From: Parvibaculum sp.
GTDB taxonomy: Bacteria > Pseudomonadota > Alphaproteobacteria > Parvibaculales > Parvibaculaceae
Direction: 5' to 3'
Assembly: GCA_013823365.1 (NCBI GenBank)
Contig: PNMC01000004.1
Span: 1-46,306 of the forward strand
Length of the DNA: 46,306 nucleotides
Under the pieces are notes generated by a model. That model worked only from the letters and a program-made list of their open reading frames with translations. It was not told the DNA's origin and made no database searches. This document shows positions 29,560 to 37,132 of the stretch, piece after piece (the stretch's first letter is position 1; each line of letters starts with the position of its first letter). The translations under genes and the position numbers were made by a program.

Positions 29560-29587
29560 CGGCGCGGAGGTTTCAGCTTCCGCGCCG
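29560..29587 (+). terminator. Terminator-like hairpin after paralogue 1
   Basis: An 11-pair stem, CGGCGCGGAGG (29560-29570) with CTTCCGCGCCG (29577-29587), one G-U pair and a 6-base loop, lies 22 bases after the stop. The following sequence has only scattered T, so termination may be partial. Confidence 0.5.
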
Positions 29588-29623
29588 TTGTCATGTTCGA
29601 CATTAGGAAACTCCAGTAACCGA

Positions 29624-29644
29624 CTAAAAACATTGCATTTTTAG
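29624..29644. other. A/T-rich inverted repeat upstream of paralogue 2
   Basis: CTAAAAA (29624-29630) and TTTTTAG (29638-29644) are perfect 7-base arms around CATTGCA. It lies about 20 bases upstream of the candidate EcfG promoter and 90 bases before the ATG; it may be an operator or, with its T-run, contribute to termination from upstream. Confidence 0.4.
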
Positions 29645-29665
29645 ACATGCAGTTCCGGATGTCCG

Positions 29666-29690
29666 GGAGCGGTTCCCGGAGCCAGACGTT
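29666..29690 (+). promoter_or_regulatory. Candidate EcfG-type promoter, second small exported protein
   Basis: GGAGC (29666-29670), 16 bases, CGTT (29687-29690): one mismatch to GGAAC-N16/17-CGTT. It ends 43 bases before the ATG at 29734. Confidence 0.4.
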
Positions 29691-29733
29691 ATTATGATGG
29701 GTGCACGGGGACGGATCGAAGGAGACAAGTCTC

Positions 29734-30150
29734 ATGCAGAAGATCAGAAAGCCGCTTCTTATTGCTGCCGCAGCAGCCGGTATCGCCGCCGCCCCTTTCG
29801 CGGCTCAGGCTGACTCGCTGGTCGTTGTTCAGGGCGCTCCAGCCGTCGGCGCCGCCTCCGACACCTATGTCGATCCGGCGACCGGCACCGTGACCACGAC
29901 GACGGTCACCACGACGACAACGGGCCCGTTGGTCGGCAACACGATGGACCTCGTCGATCCCATCGCCTGGCTTGAGGAGAAAGGCTACCACAGCGCCGAG
30001 CGCGTGCCGGGTGTCACGCTGGAAAGCGAGATGGCGTTTCATGCGGCGAACCGCATGGGCGAGCCTGTGAAACTGATTGTCGACAAGCGCAGCGGCGAGA
30101 TCACCCGCGAAACCTACCTGCGCAAACTCGACAAGCCGTCGAAGCAATAA
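29734..30150 (+). CDS. Small exported protein with PepSY-like C-terminus, paralogue 2
   Basis: A 138-residue protein with a signal peptide (about 1-27, ending FAAQA). After it come a Val/Ala stretch and a threonine-rich run (TGTVTTTTVTTTTTG), then the shared module: WLEEKGYHSAERV, MAFHAANRMGEPVKLIVDKRSGEITRE. The last part follows the PepSY pattern of a strand, a turn containing G and VD-x-x-(S/T)GEI. AAGGAG lies about 11 bases before ATG 29734; the upstream open frame to 29701 lacks such a site. It ends with a strong terminator. Function unknown; periplasmic location inferred. Confidence 0.75.
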   Translation: MQKIRKPLLIAAAAAGIAAAPFAAQADSLVVVQGAPAVGAASDTYVDPATGTVTTTTVTTTTTGPLVGNTMDLVDPIAWLEEKGYHSAERVPGVTLESEMAFHAANRMGEPVKLIVDKRSGEITRETYLRKLDKPSKQ

Positions 30151-30172
30151 GTTCCGGAAATAAACGAAAAAT

Positions 30173-30208
30173 GGCCCGCCATCTGTGTGATGCGCGGGCC
30201 TGTTTTTT
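30173..30208 (+). terminator. Intrinsic terminator after paralogue 2
   Basis: An 11-pair stem, GGCCCGCCATC (30173-30183) with GATG (30189-30192) and GCGGGCC (30194-30200), with one bulged C, is followed by TG and six T (30203-30208). It isolates paralogue 2 from paralogue 3. Confidence 0.8.
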
Positions 30209-30319
30209 CGGCAGGTGCCGCGGAATCGGGGCCCCCGCCATTGACCCGGTCCCCGGTTGCCCCAGTTCGCTCCTATGGGTGGTGATGTGGGGACACAGAC
30301 ACAGATTGGAGGACGATCA

Positions 30320-30829
30320 ATGAAATCCTGGACTAAGTCCCTTCTTGCCGGTTCGGCCGTTCTGGCCCTCGCCGCTTCCCCCGCGCTGGCGCAGGATGCC
30401 GGCAGCGCTGCAGGCGGCACAACGGGCGCCACGGGTGGCGCAACCGGCACCATCGACGGCACGACCGGCACGCCCGGAACCACAGGCGGTGTGACCGGCG
30501 GCGCGACTGGTACGGGCACGACCGGAGCCACGGGTACAACGGGCGGCGCCACTGGCACCGTCGATGGCACGCTCGGAACCGGCGGGACCACGGGTGACGC
30601 CACAGGCGCCGCAACCGGAGCGATGGACGCTCCTGCCGGCGCAGGTCAGGTGAGCCAGATCCTCACGCAGCGCGGCTACACCGATATCCGTCCTCGGGAA
30701 GGCGCCGCCGAAGCCGATGGCAGCGCGTTCACTGCGATCGACACGCATGGCAACAAGGTCGAGGTCGTTGTCGACCCGGCAACGGGCGAAATCGTGCGCG
30801 AGACGCCGAAGCAGTCCAAAAACCAGTAA
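30320..30829 (+). CDS. Small exported protein with Gly/Thr-rich repeat and PepSY-like C-terminus, paralogue 3
   Basis: A 169-residue protein. Residues 1-24 are a signal peptide (SLLAGSAVLALAASPALA), very like that of paralogue 1. Residues about 32-101 are low-complexity, built almost only of Gly, Thr and Ala in GATGG/GTTG units with spaced Asp. Residues 112-160 are the shared module: LTQRGYTDIRP, FTAIDTHGNKVEVVVDPATGEIVRE. ATG 30320 has TTGGAGGA just upstream; the longer frame to 30257 covers the leader. A very stable terminator follows. The Gly/Thr tract may be a flexible linker or spacer; function unknown. Confidence 0.75.
   Translation: MKSWTKSLLAGSAVLALAASPALAQDAGSAAGGTTGATGGATGTIDGTTGTPGTTGGVTGGATGTGTTGATGTTGGATGTVDGTLGTGGTTGDATGAATGAMDAPAGAGQVSQILTQRGYTDIRPREGAAEADGSAFTAIDTHGNKVEVVVDPATGEIVRETPKQSKNQ
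30413..30622 (+). repeat. Gly/Thr/Ala low-complexity tract within paralogue 3
   Basis: About 70 codons encode irregular repeats of GGATGT, GTTGAT and related units. The DNA is a degenerate repeat of GGCGCAAC/ACCGGC-type triplet blocks. Length may vary between strains by replication slippage. Confidence 0.7.
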
Positions 30830-30850
30830 GCGCGAAACATCGCGTGGTAT

Positions 30851-30890
30851 GCGGCCCGGACGTCTTGCGACGTCCGGGCCGCGGCTTTTT
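30851..30890 (+). terminator. Very stable intrinsic terminator after paralogue 3
   Basis: A perfect 14-pair stem, GCGGCCCGGACGTC (30851-30864) with GACGTCCGGGCCGC (30869-30882), loop TTGC, then GGC and five T (30886-30890). The last T is the first base of the complement of the convergent hydrolase stop codon. Confidence 0.9.
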
Positions 30891-31708
30891 CATACCTCGA
30901 ATTCGACTGCCATGCCGTCATAGGCAGGCTCAACGCCTTCCGGCAGCTCACCCTTGAGGCGGCCATAATCGAGATCGACATGCATGTTGGTCAGGATGCC
31001 CTGCGGTGCCCTCACCCGCTTCAGCCATTCGAGCGCCATGTCGACATGCGCATGCGTCGGATGCGGCGCGTAACGCAGCGCATCGACGATCCAGCAATGA
31101 ATACCTTCGAGTAGCGCGAAACTCTCGTCCGGAATGCCAACTGCATCGGCCGAATAGGCAAAGGGCCCGAAGCGGAACCCGAGCGAGCGGATATTGCCGT
31201 GATCCTGATCGAATGGCAGCGCGGTAATCGTACCGCCGGGTCCGTCGATCCGGATGGGCTTGCCGGGGCTGTCGATCATGTGAGCGTTCAGGATCGCCGG
31301 ATAGCCCGAGCCCGGCTTCTCCCGAAAGCAATAGCCGAAACGCGTCAGCAGCGTGTCGGCGGTCGGCGCATCCATCCAGCAATCGACCCGGCGGCGCTTG
31401 TTGATGGCGAGCATCCGGAGATCGTCGATCCCGTGGCACTGGTCGGCATGGTCATGTGTGAAAAGCACCGCATCGACCCAGCCGGTCTTCGCATCGATCA
31501 GCTGGTCGCGCATGTCGGGCGACGTATCGACCAGGACGACCGTCTTTTCGTTCGGGTCCTTGTCCCATTGCTCAACGAGCAGCGAGCAGCGCCGGCGCCG
31601 GTTCTTCGGCTCCTCCGGGTCGCAGGCGCCCCAGAACGGTCCGCCAATGCCAGGGCGCGGCACACCGCCCGAGGAACCGCAGCCAAGGATCGTTGCGCGC
31701 ATCTTCAT
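30890..31708 (-). CDS. Metallo-beta-lactamase-fold phosphodiesterase, PhnP-like
   Basis: A 272-residue zinc hydrolase. It opens with ATILGCGSSGGVPRPG and has FTHDHADQCHGIDDLR as metal-binding motif, the layout of the PhnP/tRNase Z-like group; PhnP cleaves phosphoribosyl cyclic phosphate in E. coli phosphonate metabolism. In alphaproteobacteria this gene normally follows tatD, outside any phosphonate operon, so the name should not be taken as evidence of phosphonate use. ATG 31706-31708 overlaps the tatD TGA; ATG 31702 is an alternative. Last gene of the holB-metG-tatD unit. Confidence 0.85.
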   Translation of the reverse strand: MKMRATILGCGSSGGVPRPGIGGPFWGACDPEEPKNRRRRCSLLVEQWDKDPNEKTVVLVDTSPDMRDQLIDAKTGWVDAVLFTHDHADQCHGIDDLRMLAINKRRRVDCWMDAPTADTLLTRFGYCFREKPGSGYPAILNAHMIDSPGKPIRIDGPGGTITALPFDQDHGNIRSLGFRFGPFAYSADAVGIPDESFALLEGIHCWIVDALRYAPHPTHAHVDMALEWLKRVRAPQGILTNMHVDLDYGRLKGELPEGVEPAYDGMAVEFEV

Positions 31709-32511
31709 GCCCGGCGCACAGCCTCCGCCGGTACGCGGCTGAAAAGCCTGAGAAAATTGGCCGTCGTCGCGTCGGCGAGCACCGCGGCGCTGACGCCTTT
31801 CACCTCGGCGAGCTTTTCGGCTGTGTGGACCACGAAGCTCGGCTCGTTCCGCTTGCCGCGCTTCGGGACCGGCGCGAGATATGGCGCATCTGTTTCGACC
31901 AGCAGCCGGTCCATCGGCACTTTCGCCGCCGTCTCGCGCAGTTCCACGGCATTCTTGAAGGTGAGAATACCGGACAGCGAGATGTAAAGCCCGATTTCAA
32001 GAGCCTTTTCAGCGAGTTGTGGGCCTGAGCTGAAGCAATGGAGAAGCCCCGGAAAGGCGCCCTTCCCCATTTCCTCGGCCAGAATCTCGCCCGTGTCTTC
32101 ATCCGCATCGCGCGTATGCACGACGAGCGGCAGTCCCGTTTCGCGCGCGGCGGCGATATGGGCGCGGAAGTTCCGCTGCTGCGCCTCGCGCGGGGAATGC
32201 TCGTAGAAATAGTCGAGCCCCGTCTCGCCGATGCCGACGACCTTCGGGTGCTTGGCCATTTCGACCAGCGTCGCCGTGTCGGTTTCGGGCTCGGTTGCCG
32301 CCTCATGCGGGTGGATGCCGACCGTGCAATAGACATGGGGAAACCGCTCCGCCACCGCCCTCACCCGGTCGAACTCGCTGACCTTGGTCGAAATGGTGAG
32401 CATGAGCCCGACGCCCGCCCCATGCGCCCGCGCAACGACCTCCTCCACCTCCGGGCCGAAATCCGGGAAGTCGAGGTGGCAATGGCTGTCGATGAGGACG
32501 GGCAGCGTCAT
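31705..32511 (-). CDS. tatD: TatD-family metal-dependent deoxyribonuclease
   Basis: A 268-residue TIM-barrel metal hydrolase. Metal ligands are visible in DSHCHLDF (H10, H12), IGETGLDYFY, VVHTRDADEDT, HCFSSG and VETDAPYLAP. TatD proteins are 3'-5' DNases with roles in DNA repair and turnover. Its ATG shares one base with the metG stop and its stop overlaps the next gene, so metG - tatD - hydrolase are translationally coupled. Confidence 0.94.
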   Translation of the reverse strand: MTLPVLIDSHCHLDFPDFGPEVEEVVARAHGAGVGLMLTISTKVSEFDRVRAVAERFPHVYCTVGIHPHEAATEPETDTATLVEMAKHPKVVGIGETGLDYFYEHSPREAQQRNFRAHIAAARETGLPLVVHTRDADEDTGEILAEEMGKGAFPGLLHCFSSGPQLAEKALEIGLYISLSGILTFKNAVELRETAAKVPMDRLLVETDAPYLAPVPKRGKRNEPSFVVHTAEKLAEVKGVSAAVLADATTANFLRLFSRVPAEAVRRA

Positions 32512-34067
32512 CAGGAAGCGGCCTCCGGTTCCACATAGCGCGGGAAAACGCCCTGCGGCGCGGGCAGCGGCGTGCCGGGCTTCAGCGCGCCGTGCGGGCC
32601 GAGCGCGGCAAAGCTCCGCTCCCCCGGTCCGAGCGCCAGCTGGTCCAGCATCTTCGCCGCCGAGTCCGGCACCACCGGCTGCACCAGAATGGCGATATGG
32701 CGGATCGTCTCGGCCAGCACATAAAGCACCGTCGCCATCCGCTCGGGATCGGTTTTTTTGAGCGCCCAGGGCGCCTGCTCGTCGATATAGCGGTTGGCAT
32801 CGCCGCAGACGGACCAGATCGCTTCGAGCCCCTTGTGGAAGAGCTGCGCATCGAACTCGGCGCGTACCCGCTCGAGCAGCCCATGTGCCTTGCCGAGCAA
32901 CGCATTGTCCGCCTCGGTGAAGACGCCCGGCTGCGGCACGGCCGCGCCGCAATTCTTGGCGATCATGGAAAGCGAGCGCTGCGCCAGATTGCCGAGATCG
33001 TTCGCGAGATCGCCATTCGTCCGATGCACGATCGCCTTGTGCGAGAAATCGCCATCGCTGCCGAAAGGCACTTCGCGGAGCAGGAAATAGCGCGAAGCAT
33101 CGAGCCCATAGGTCGACACCAGATGGTCCGGCGCGATCACGTTACCGAGCGACTTCGACATTTTCTGGCCTTCGACCGTCCACCAGCCATGCGCGAAGAC
33201 GCGCTTGGGCGTTTCGAGGCCCGCGGCCAGCAGGAAAGCCGGCCAGTAGACGGCGTGGAAACGCAGAATGTCCTTGCCGATCATGTGCAGATCGGCCGGC
33301 CAATAGCGCTTGTAGGCCTCGTTGCCGGTATCGGGATAGCCGACCGCCGTCATGTAGTTGGTCAGAGCGTCGAGCCAGACATACATCACATGCTTCTCGT
33401 CGCCCGGCACCTGCACGCCCCAGTCGAAGGTCGTACGGCTGATCGAAAGATCGTGGAGGCCGCCCTTCACGAAGCTCACCACCTCGTTCCGCCGCGCGGT
33501 GGGCGCGATGAAGTCGGGGTTCTCCTCATAGAATTTCAGGAGCGGCTCGGCCCAGGCCGACAGCTTGAAGAAATAGGAGGGCTCTTCCACCCATTCGACC
33601 TCGGCACCCGTCGGCGCGATCTTCTTGCCGTTCGGTCCTTCGGTGAGCTCGTCCTCGCCGTAAAAGGCCTCGTCGCGCACCGCATACCAGCCCGAATAGG
33701 AACCGAGATAGATATTGCCGCTGGCTTCCAGCTTCTTCCAGAGATCCTGGCAGGCCGCCGCATGGCGCGGTTCGGTCGTGCGAATGAACTGGTCGTTCGT
33801 GTAGTTCATCGTCTGGCAGAGATCGCGGAAATTCTGCGACACGCGATCGGTGAAAGCCTGCGGCGTGACGCCGGCAAGCGCCGCCGCCTTTTCGACCTTC
33901 TGCCCGTGCTCGTCGGTCCCCGTCAGGAACATCACGTCATAGCCGTCGAGCCGCTTGAAACGCGCCAGCACATCGCAGGCAAGCGTCGTATAGGCGTGGC
34001 CGATATGCGGTACGTCGTTCACGTAATAGATCGGGGTCGTGACGTAAAAGGCTTTGGGGGCCGTCAT
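32511..34067 (-). CDS. metG: Methionyl-tRNA synthetase
   Basis: Charges tRNA-Met with methionine. A 518-residue class I synthetase with the HIGH motif in VNDVPHIGHAYTT near the N-terminus, the KMSKS loop in GQKMSKSLGN around residue 300, and the helical anticodon-binding domain. It ends without the C-terminal tRNA-binding (EMAP/Trbp111-like) domain found in some bacteria, a normal variant. ATG 34067 starts 34 bases after the holB stop on the same strand. Confidence 0.97.
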   Translation of the reverse strand: MTAPKAFYVTTPIYYVNDVPHIGHAYTTLACDVLARFKRLDGYDVMFLTGTDEHGQKVEKAAALAGVTPQAFTDRVSQNFRDLCQTMNYTNDQFIRTTEPRHAAACQDLWKKLEASGNIYLGSYSGWYAVRDEAFYGEDELTEGPNGKKIAPTGAEVEWVEEPSYFFKLSAWAEPLLKFYEENPDFIAPTARRNEVVSFVKGGLHDLSISRTTFDWGVQVPGDEKHVMYVWLDALTNYMTAVGYPDTGNEAYKRYWPADLHMIGKDILRFHAVYWPAFLLAAGLETPKRVFAHGWWTVEGQKMSKSLGNVIAPDHLVSTYGLDASRYFLLREVPFGSDGDFSHKAIVHRTNGDLANDLGNLAQRSLSMIAKNCGAAVPQPGVFTEADNALLGKAHGLLERVRAEFDAQLFHKGLEAIWSVCGDANRYIDEQAPWALKKTDPERMATVLYVLAETIRHIAILVQPVVPDSAAKMLDQLALGPGERSFAALGPHGALKPGTPLPAPQGVFPRYVEPEAAS

Positions 34068-34101
34068 TTACTCATCCGCTCAGAAATAAAGAGCGCCGGG
34101 C

Positions 34102-35253
34102 TCACGCTCCGGCGCGTTCGCTCGCGGCTGCTTCGAGCATCGAAAAAGCGTTCAGGATCACGAGCTTGCGATCCGTGTTCAAGGCTTCGCCGCGGGCCGT
34201 GGATTGGACGATCTTTTCCCATACCTCGACCCAGCGATCAAGGCTCGCCCCGGCAGCGAGACGGGCCATTGCCGCGCCCTCGCCCGGCACGATGTCCCGC
34301 CCGGCATCGAGCCCGGCGCCGGCCCGAATGAGCCGCTGCAGCCAGAGCGTGATGAGCTCGATCATGACCTCATAATCGCTGTCGGCACCCTTGCGGCCGG
34401 CCTTGTCGGCAAGCGCATGAACGGCGGCCACGTCGAGCCGCGGCAAGGCCGTGAGAAGTGCGGCGACATCCTTGTAGAGATCGAGCCCGCCGCTTTCTGC
34501 AAGCGACAGCGCCCTGCCCGCGCTGCCTTCGGCAAGCTGCGCGATCTGCCGCCGCTCTTCATCGCTCGGCGTGGCGCTTTTGCGTTTCTTGCCCGTGTCC
34601 GGCATCTCGGTCGAGGCCATCAGGCCTTCGATCTCGCCTTCATCGAGCGGCGTCATGCGCAGCATCCGGCAGCGCGAGCGGATCGTGGGCAACAACCGTC
34701 CCGGCTGATGGGAAAGCACCAGAAACAGCCCGTTAGCGGGCGGTTCTTCAAGTGCTTTGAGAAGTGCATTGGCGGCGTTCGTATTCATTTCGTCGGCGCT
34801 GTCGATGATGACCACCCGCCATGCGCCGCGCTCCGTCGCGGTCAGTCCGAAGAAATGGCCGATGCGGCGTACCTCATCCACGGTGATGACGGTCTTGAGC
34901 TTCTTCGCCTTGTCATCCCAGGGGCGCCGCACCGTCAACAGGTTCGGATGGCTCCCGGCGGCCACCTGATGGAAGACGGAAGCATCTTCCGGCACCGACA
35001 GATCGCGGGCCCCTGCAGCGCGCGCCGCCTCCGGCGTTCCGTAATGCAGCGCAAACCGCGCCATGCGATAGGCAAGCGTCGCCTTGCCGATGCCCTTCGG
35101 CCCGGTCAGGAGCCAGGCGTGCTGCATCCGGCCGCTCATGAAGGCATCGAAAAGCGCCCGCTCGGCTTCCTCCTGCCCGGCAAGCCGCGCCACTTCGCGC
35201 GGGTGCGGGAAGCTGCCCAGCCGGTCGCTTTCGGGAATCTCTGTCTCGCTCAT
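34102..35253 (-). CDS. holB: DNA polymerase III delta' subunit
   Basis: Subunit of the clamp loader that places the beta clamp on DNA. The 383-residue AAA+ protein has Walker A-like GPKGIGKATLAYRMA, sensor segments such as IIDSADEMNTNAANALLKALEEPP and SRCRMLRM, and a C-terminal collar domain. ATG 35251-35253 (MSETEIPESD) with AAGGGG directly upstream is chosen over the ATG at 35286. In many relatives holB directly follows tmk; here the two are 5.4 kb apart. Its promoter region is shared with the divergent ptx cluster. Confidence 0.93.
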   Translation of the reverse strand: MSETEIPESDRLGSFPHPREVARLAGQEEAERALFDAFMSGRMQHAWLLTGPKGIGKATLAYRMARFALHYGTPEAARAAGARDLSVPEDASVFHQVAAGSHPNLLTVRRPWDDKAKKLKTVITVDEVRRIGHFFGLTATERGAWRVVIIDSADEMNTNAANALLKALEEPPANGLFLVLSHQPGRLLPTIRSRCRMLRMTPLDEGEIEGLMASTEMPDTGKKRKSATPSDEERRQIAQLAEGSAGRALSLAESGGLDLYKDVAALLTALPRLDVAAVHALADKAGRKGADSDYEVMIELITLWLQRLIRAGAGLDAGRDIVPGEGAAMARLAAGASLDRWVEVWEKIVQSTARGEALNTDRKLVILNAFSMLEAAASERAGA

Positions 35254-35326
35254 GCCCCTTGGTAGCACGGGGTAGCGGGGCGGCACAAAACCCCCGACTC
35301 CGGCGGCAAGTTCCTCCGCCCCCCAA

Positions 35327-35365
35327 TGTCACGAGATTGAGACGGACCTGTCGTAACCGCGTCAC
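35327..35365 (+). promoter_or_regulatory. Candidate Pho box upstream of ptxA
   Basis: Four hexamers related to TGTCAC occur at an exact 11-base period: TGTCAC (35327), TGAGAC (35338), TGTCGT (35349) and CGTCAC (35360). PhoB binds direct repeats with 11-base spacing, so phosphate-starvation control of the ptx cluster is plausible. A possible -10 (GTTAGA, 35374-35379) follows, about 65 bases before the ptxA ATG. Confidence 0.5.
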
Positions 35366-35394
35366 CCCACCCTGTTAGACCGCCAATACCGATC

Positions 35395-35417
35395 AAAACC
35401 GATCTTCGTTCGGTTTT
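35395..35417. other. Inverted repeat in the ptxA leader
   Basis: AAAACCGA (35395-35402) and TCGGTTTT (35410-35417) are perfect 8-base arms around a 7-base centre, 25 bases before the ptxA ATG. It may be an operator for the LysR protein or an RNA hairpin near the start; the following sequence lacks a long T-run. Confidence 0.5.
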
Positions 35418-35442
35418 ACCGCTCATTCGGAAAGGGGCACCG

Positions 35443-36237
35443 ATGCTCGATCTCGACAATGTAACTGTCCGCTACGCCAATCGCGTGACCGCGCTGGAAG
35501 ATGCCAGCGCCGCATTCCCGCAGGGGCAGTTCATCGTCCTTCTCGGCCCGTCCGGGGCGGGAAAGTCGACCATGCTGCGCTGCCTGAACGGCCTCGTCCG
35601 GCCGACATCCGGCAAGGTTCGCTCCGAACGGGAAGGCGACATTTTCGCCAGCGCCGCCGTGCTCCGCCGTCACCGTCAGCAGACCGGCATGATCTTCCAG
35701 CAGCACCACCTGATCGGCCGGCTGACCGCACTCCAGAATGTCCTGATGGGACGCCTCGCCTTTCACGGCACCTTCCGTTCCATGCTGCCGCTTCCCCGCG
35801 CCGACCGGCTGGTGGCCATCGAGGCGCTGGACCGGGTGGGCCTTGGCGACCGCGCCCTCCACCGCGCCGACCAGCTCTCCGGCGGACAGCAGCAGCGCGT
35901 CGGCATCGCCCGCGCCCTGGCGCAGCGCCCCGCCGCCATTCTCGCCGACGAGCCCGTTGCCTCGCTCGATCCCGCTACCGCCGACAAGGTGCTCGCCCTG
36001 CTCCACCGCATCTGCCGCGAAGACGGCATAACCGCCGTGGTGAGCCTTCACCAGGTCGAACTCGCGCGGCGCTACGGCGACCGGATTTACGGCCTCGCAG
36101 ACGGCCGCATCGTGTTCGATGGCGCCGGCCAAACGCTCTGTGGCGCCTCCCTCGACCGCATCTATGGCCCCTCCCTGAAGACTTCCGTTCAACCCGGCCA
36201 GTCCCAGCCTCCCCTGAAGATGGCCAAAACAGCCTGA
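35443..36237 (+). CDS. ptxA: Phosphite/phosphonate ABC transporter, ATP-binding protein
   Basis: A 264-residue ABC ATPase of the PhnC family: Walker [10 protein letters not shown] (35-43), Q-loop IFQQHHLI, signature [15 protein letters not shown] and Walker [13 protein letters not shown], with the H-loop SLHQ. It powers uptake through PtxC. The name ptxA rather than phnC rests on the downstream phosphite dehydrogenase. ATG 35443 follows AAAGGGG. First gene of the cluster; a candidate Pho box and an inverted repeat lie upstream. Confidence 0.92.
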   Translation: MLDLDNVTVRYANRVTALEDASAAFPQGQFIVLLGPSGAGKSTMLRCLNGLVRPTSGKVRSEREGDIFASAAVLRRHRQQTGMIFQQHHLIGRLTALQNVLMGRLAFHGTFRSMLPLPRADRLVAIEALDRVGLGDRALHRADQLSGGQQQRVGIARALAQRPAAILADEPVASLDPATADKVLALLHRICREDGITAVVSLHQVELARRYGDRIYGLADGRIVFDGAGQTLCGASLDRIYGPSLKTSVQPGQSQPPLKMAKTA

Positions 36238-36250
36238 GGAACCCACTCGC

Positions 36251-37132
36251 ATGAAACTCTCATTCTCGCGCCGCGCCTTCATCGCGTCCGCCATTGCGCT
36301 CACTGCCGCGCTCTCCCCCGTTGCCGCCCTCGCGGACAAGTCCAACCCGGACACGCTGCGCGTGGCGCTGCTGCCCGATGAAAATGCGGCGACGCTCATC
36401 CAGAACGCCCAGCCCTTGAAGGAGTATCTCGCCGAGACCCTCGGCAAGAAGGTCGAGATCGTCGTCACGACCGACTATTCCTCGATGATCGAAGCCATGC
36501 GGTTCGGGCGCATCGAGATCGGCTATTTCGGTCCCTTCTCCTATGTCCTCGCGAAATCCCGTGCGCCGGAAATCGAAGCCTTTGCCGTCGGCGTCGAAAA
36601 AGGCAAGCCGACCTACAATTCGGTTCTGATCGCCACAGCGGGCGGCCCGGTGAAAACCCTCGCGGATGTGAAGGGCAAGTCCTTCGGCTTCGGCGACCAG
36701 GCATCGACGTCGAGCCACCTCGCGCCCCGCGCCCATCTGGTGAAGAACGGGCTTGTCGGCAACGATGACTACAAGGTCGTGCATCTCGGCACGCATGACG
36801 CCGTCGCCCGCGCGGTGCAGCAGGGCCAGATTCCGGCCGGCGCCCTCTCCGAGCCGATCCTGCGCAACCTCATCGCCCGCGGCACGATCGACGCCTCGAA
36901 GATCGTCGAACTCGATCTTACCGCGCCGATCCCGAACTATCCGATCACCATGCAGGGCTACCTCGCGCCGGAACTGAAGGAAAAGATCCGCGCGGCCTTC
37001 CTCGACCTCAAGGAACCGGAAATTCTCCAGTCCTTCCGCGTCGAAGGCTTCGAAGCGGCGAGCGACAGCTCCTATGACGTGCTGCGCGAAACCGCAGAGC
37101 TCCTGAACCTCGAACTCGCGAAGATGAACTGA
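36251..37132 (+). CDS. ptxB: Phosphite/phosphonate ABC transporter, periplasmic binding protein
   Basis: A 293-residue PhnD-type binding protein. Residues 1-29 are a signal peptide with an RR pair (SRRAFIASAIALTAALSP). The mature part shows LRVALLPDENAATLI, TTDYSSMIEAMRFGRIEIGYFGPFSY (the family's ligand-site segment), FGFGDQASTSSHLAPRAHL and VARAVQQGQIPAGALSE. It would deliver phosphite to PtxC. It starts 13 bases after ptxA with GAGGAA upstream and ends in a TGATG overlap with ptxC. Phosphite versus phosphonate preference cannot be read from sequence alone. Confidence 0.93.
   Translation: MKLSFSRRAFIASAIALTAALSPVAALADKSNPDTLRVALLPDENAATLIQNAQPLKEYLAETLGKKVEIVVTTDYSSMIEAMRFGRIEIGYFGPFSYVLAKSRAPEIEAFAVGVEKGKPTYNSVLIATAGGPVKTLADVKGKSFGFGDQASTSSHLAPRAHLVKNGLVGNDDYKVVHLGTHDAVARAVQQGQIPAGALSEPILRNLIARGTIDASKIVELDLTAPIPNYPITMQGYLAPELKEKIRAAFLDLKEPEILQSFRVEGFEAASDSSYDVLRETAELLNLELAKMN

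Noticed and set aside
30413-30622. CRISPR-like or satellite repeat
   Set aside because: The repeat is irregular, in frame and lies within a coding region with a signal peptide; there are no spacers.
30890-31708. PhnP-like gene as part of a phosphonate/phosphite system with ptx
   Set aside because: It is coupled to tatD in its usual housekeeping position, on the other strand and more than 3.5 kb from the ptx genes.
32592-34331. 579-codon open frame on the plus strand
   Set aside because: Antisense to metG and the end of holB, with shadow-type composition; metG has all expected motifs on the other strand.
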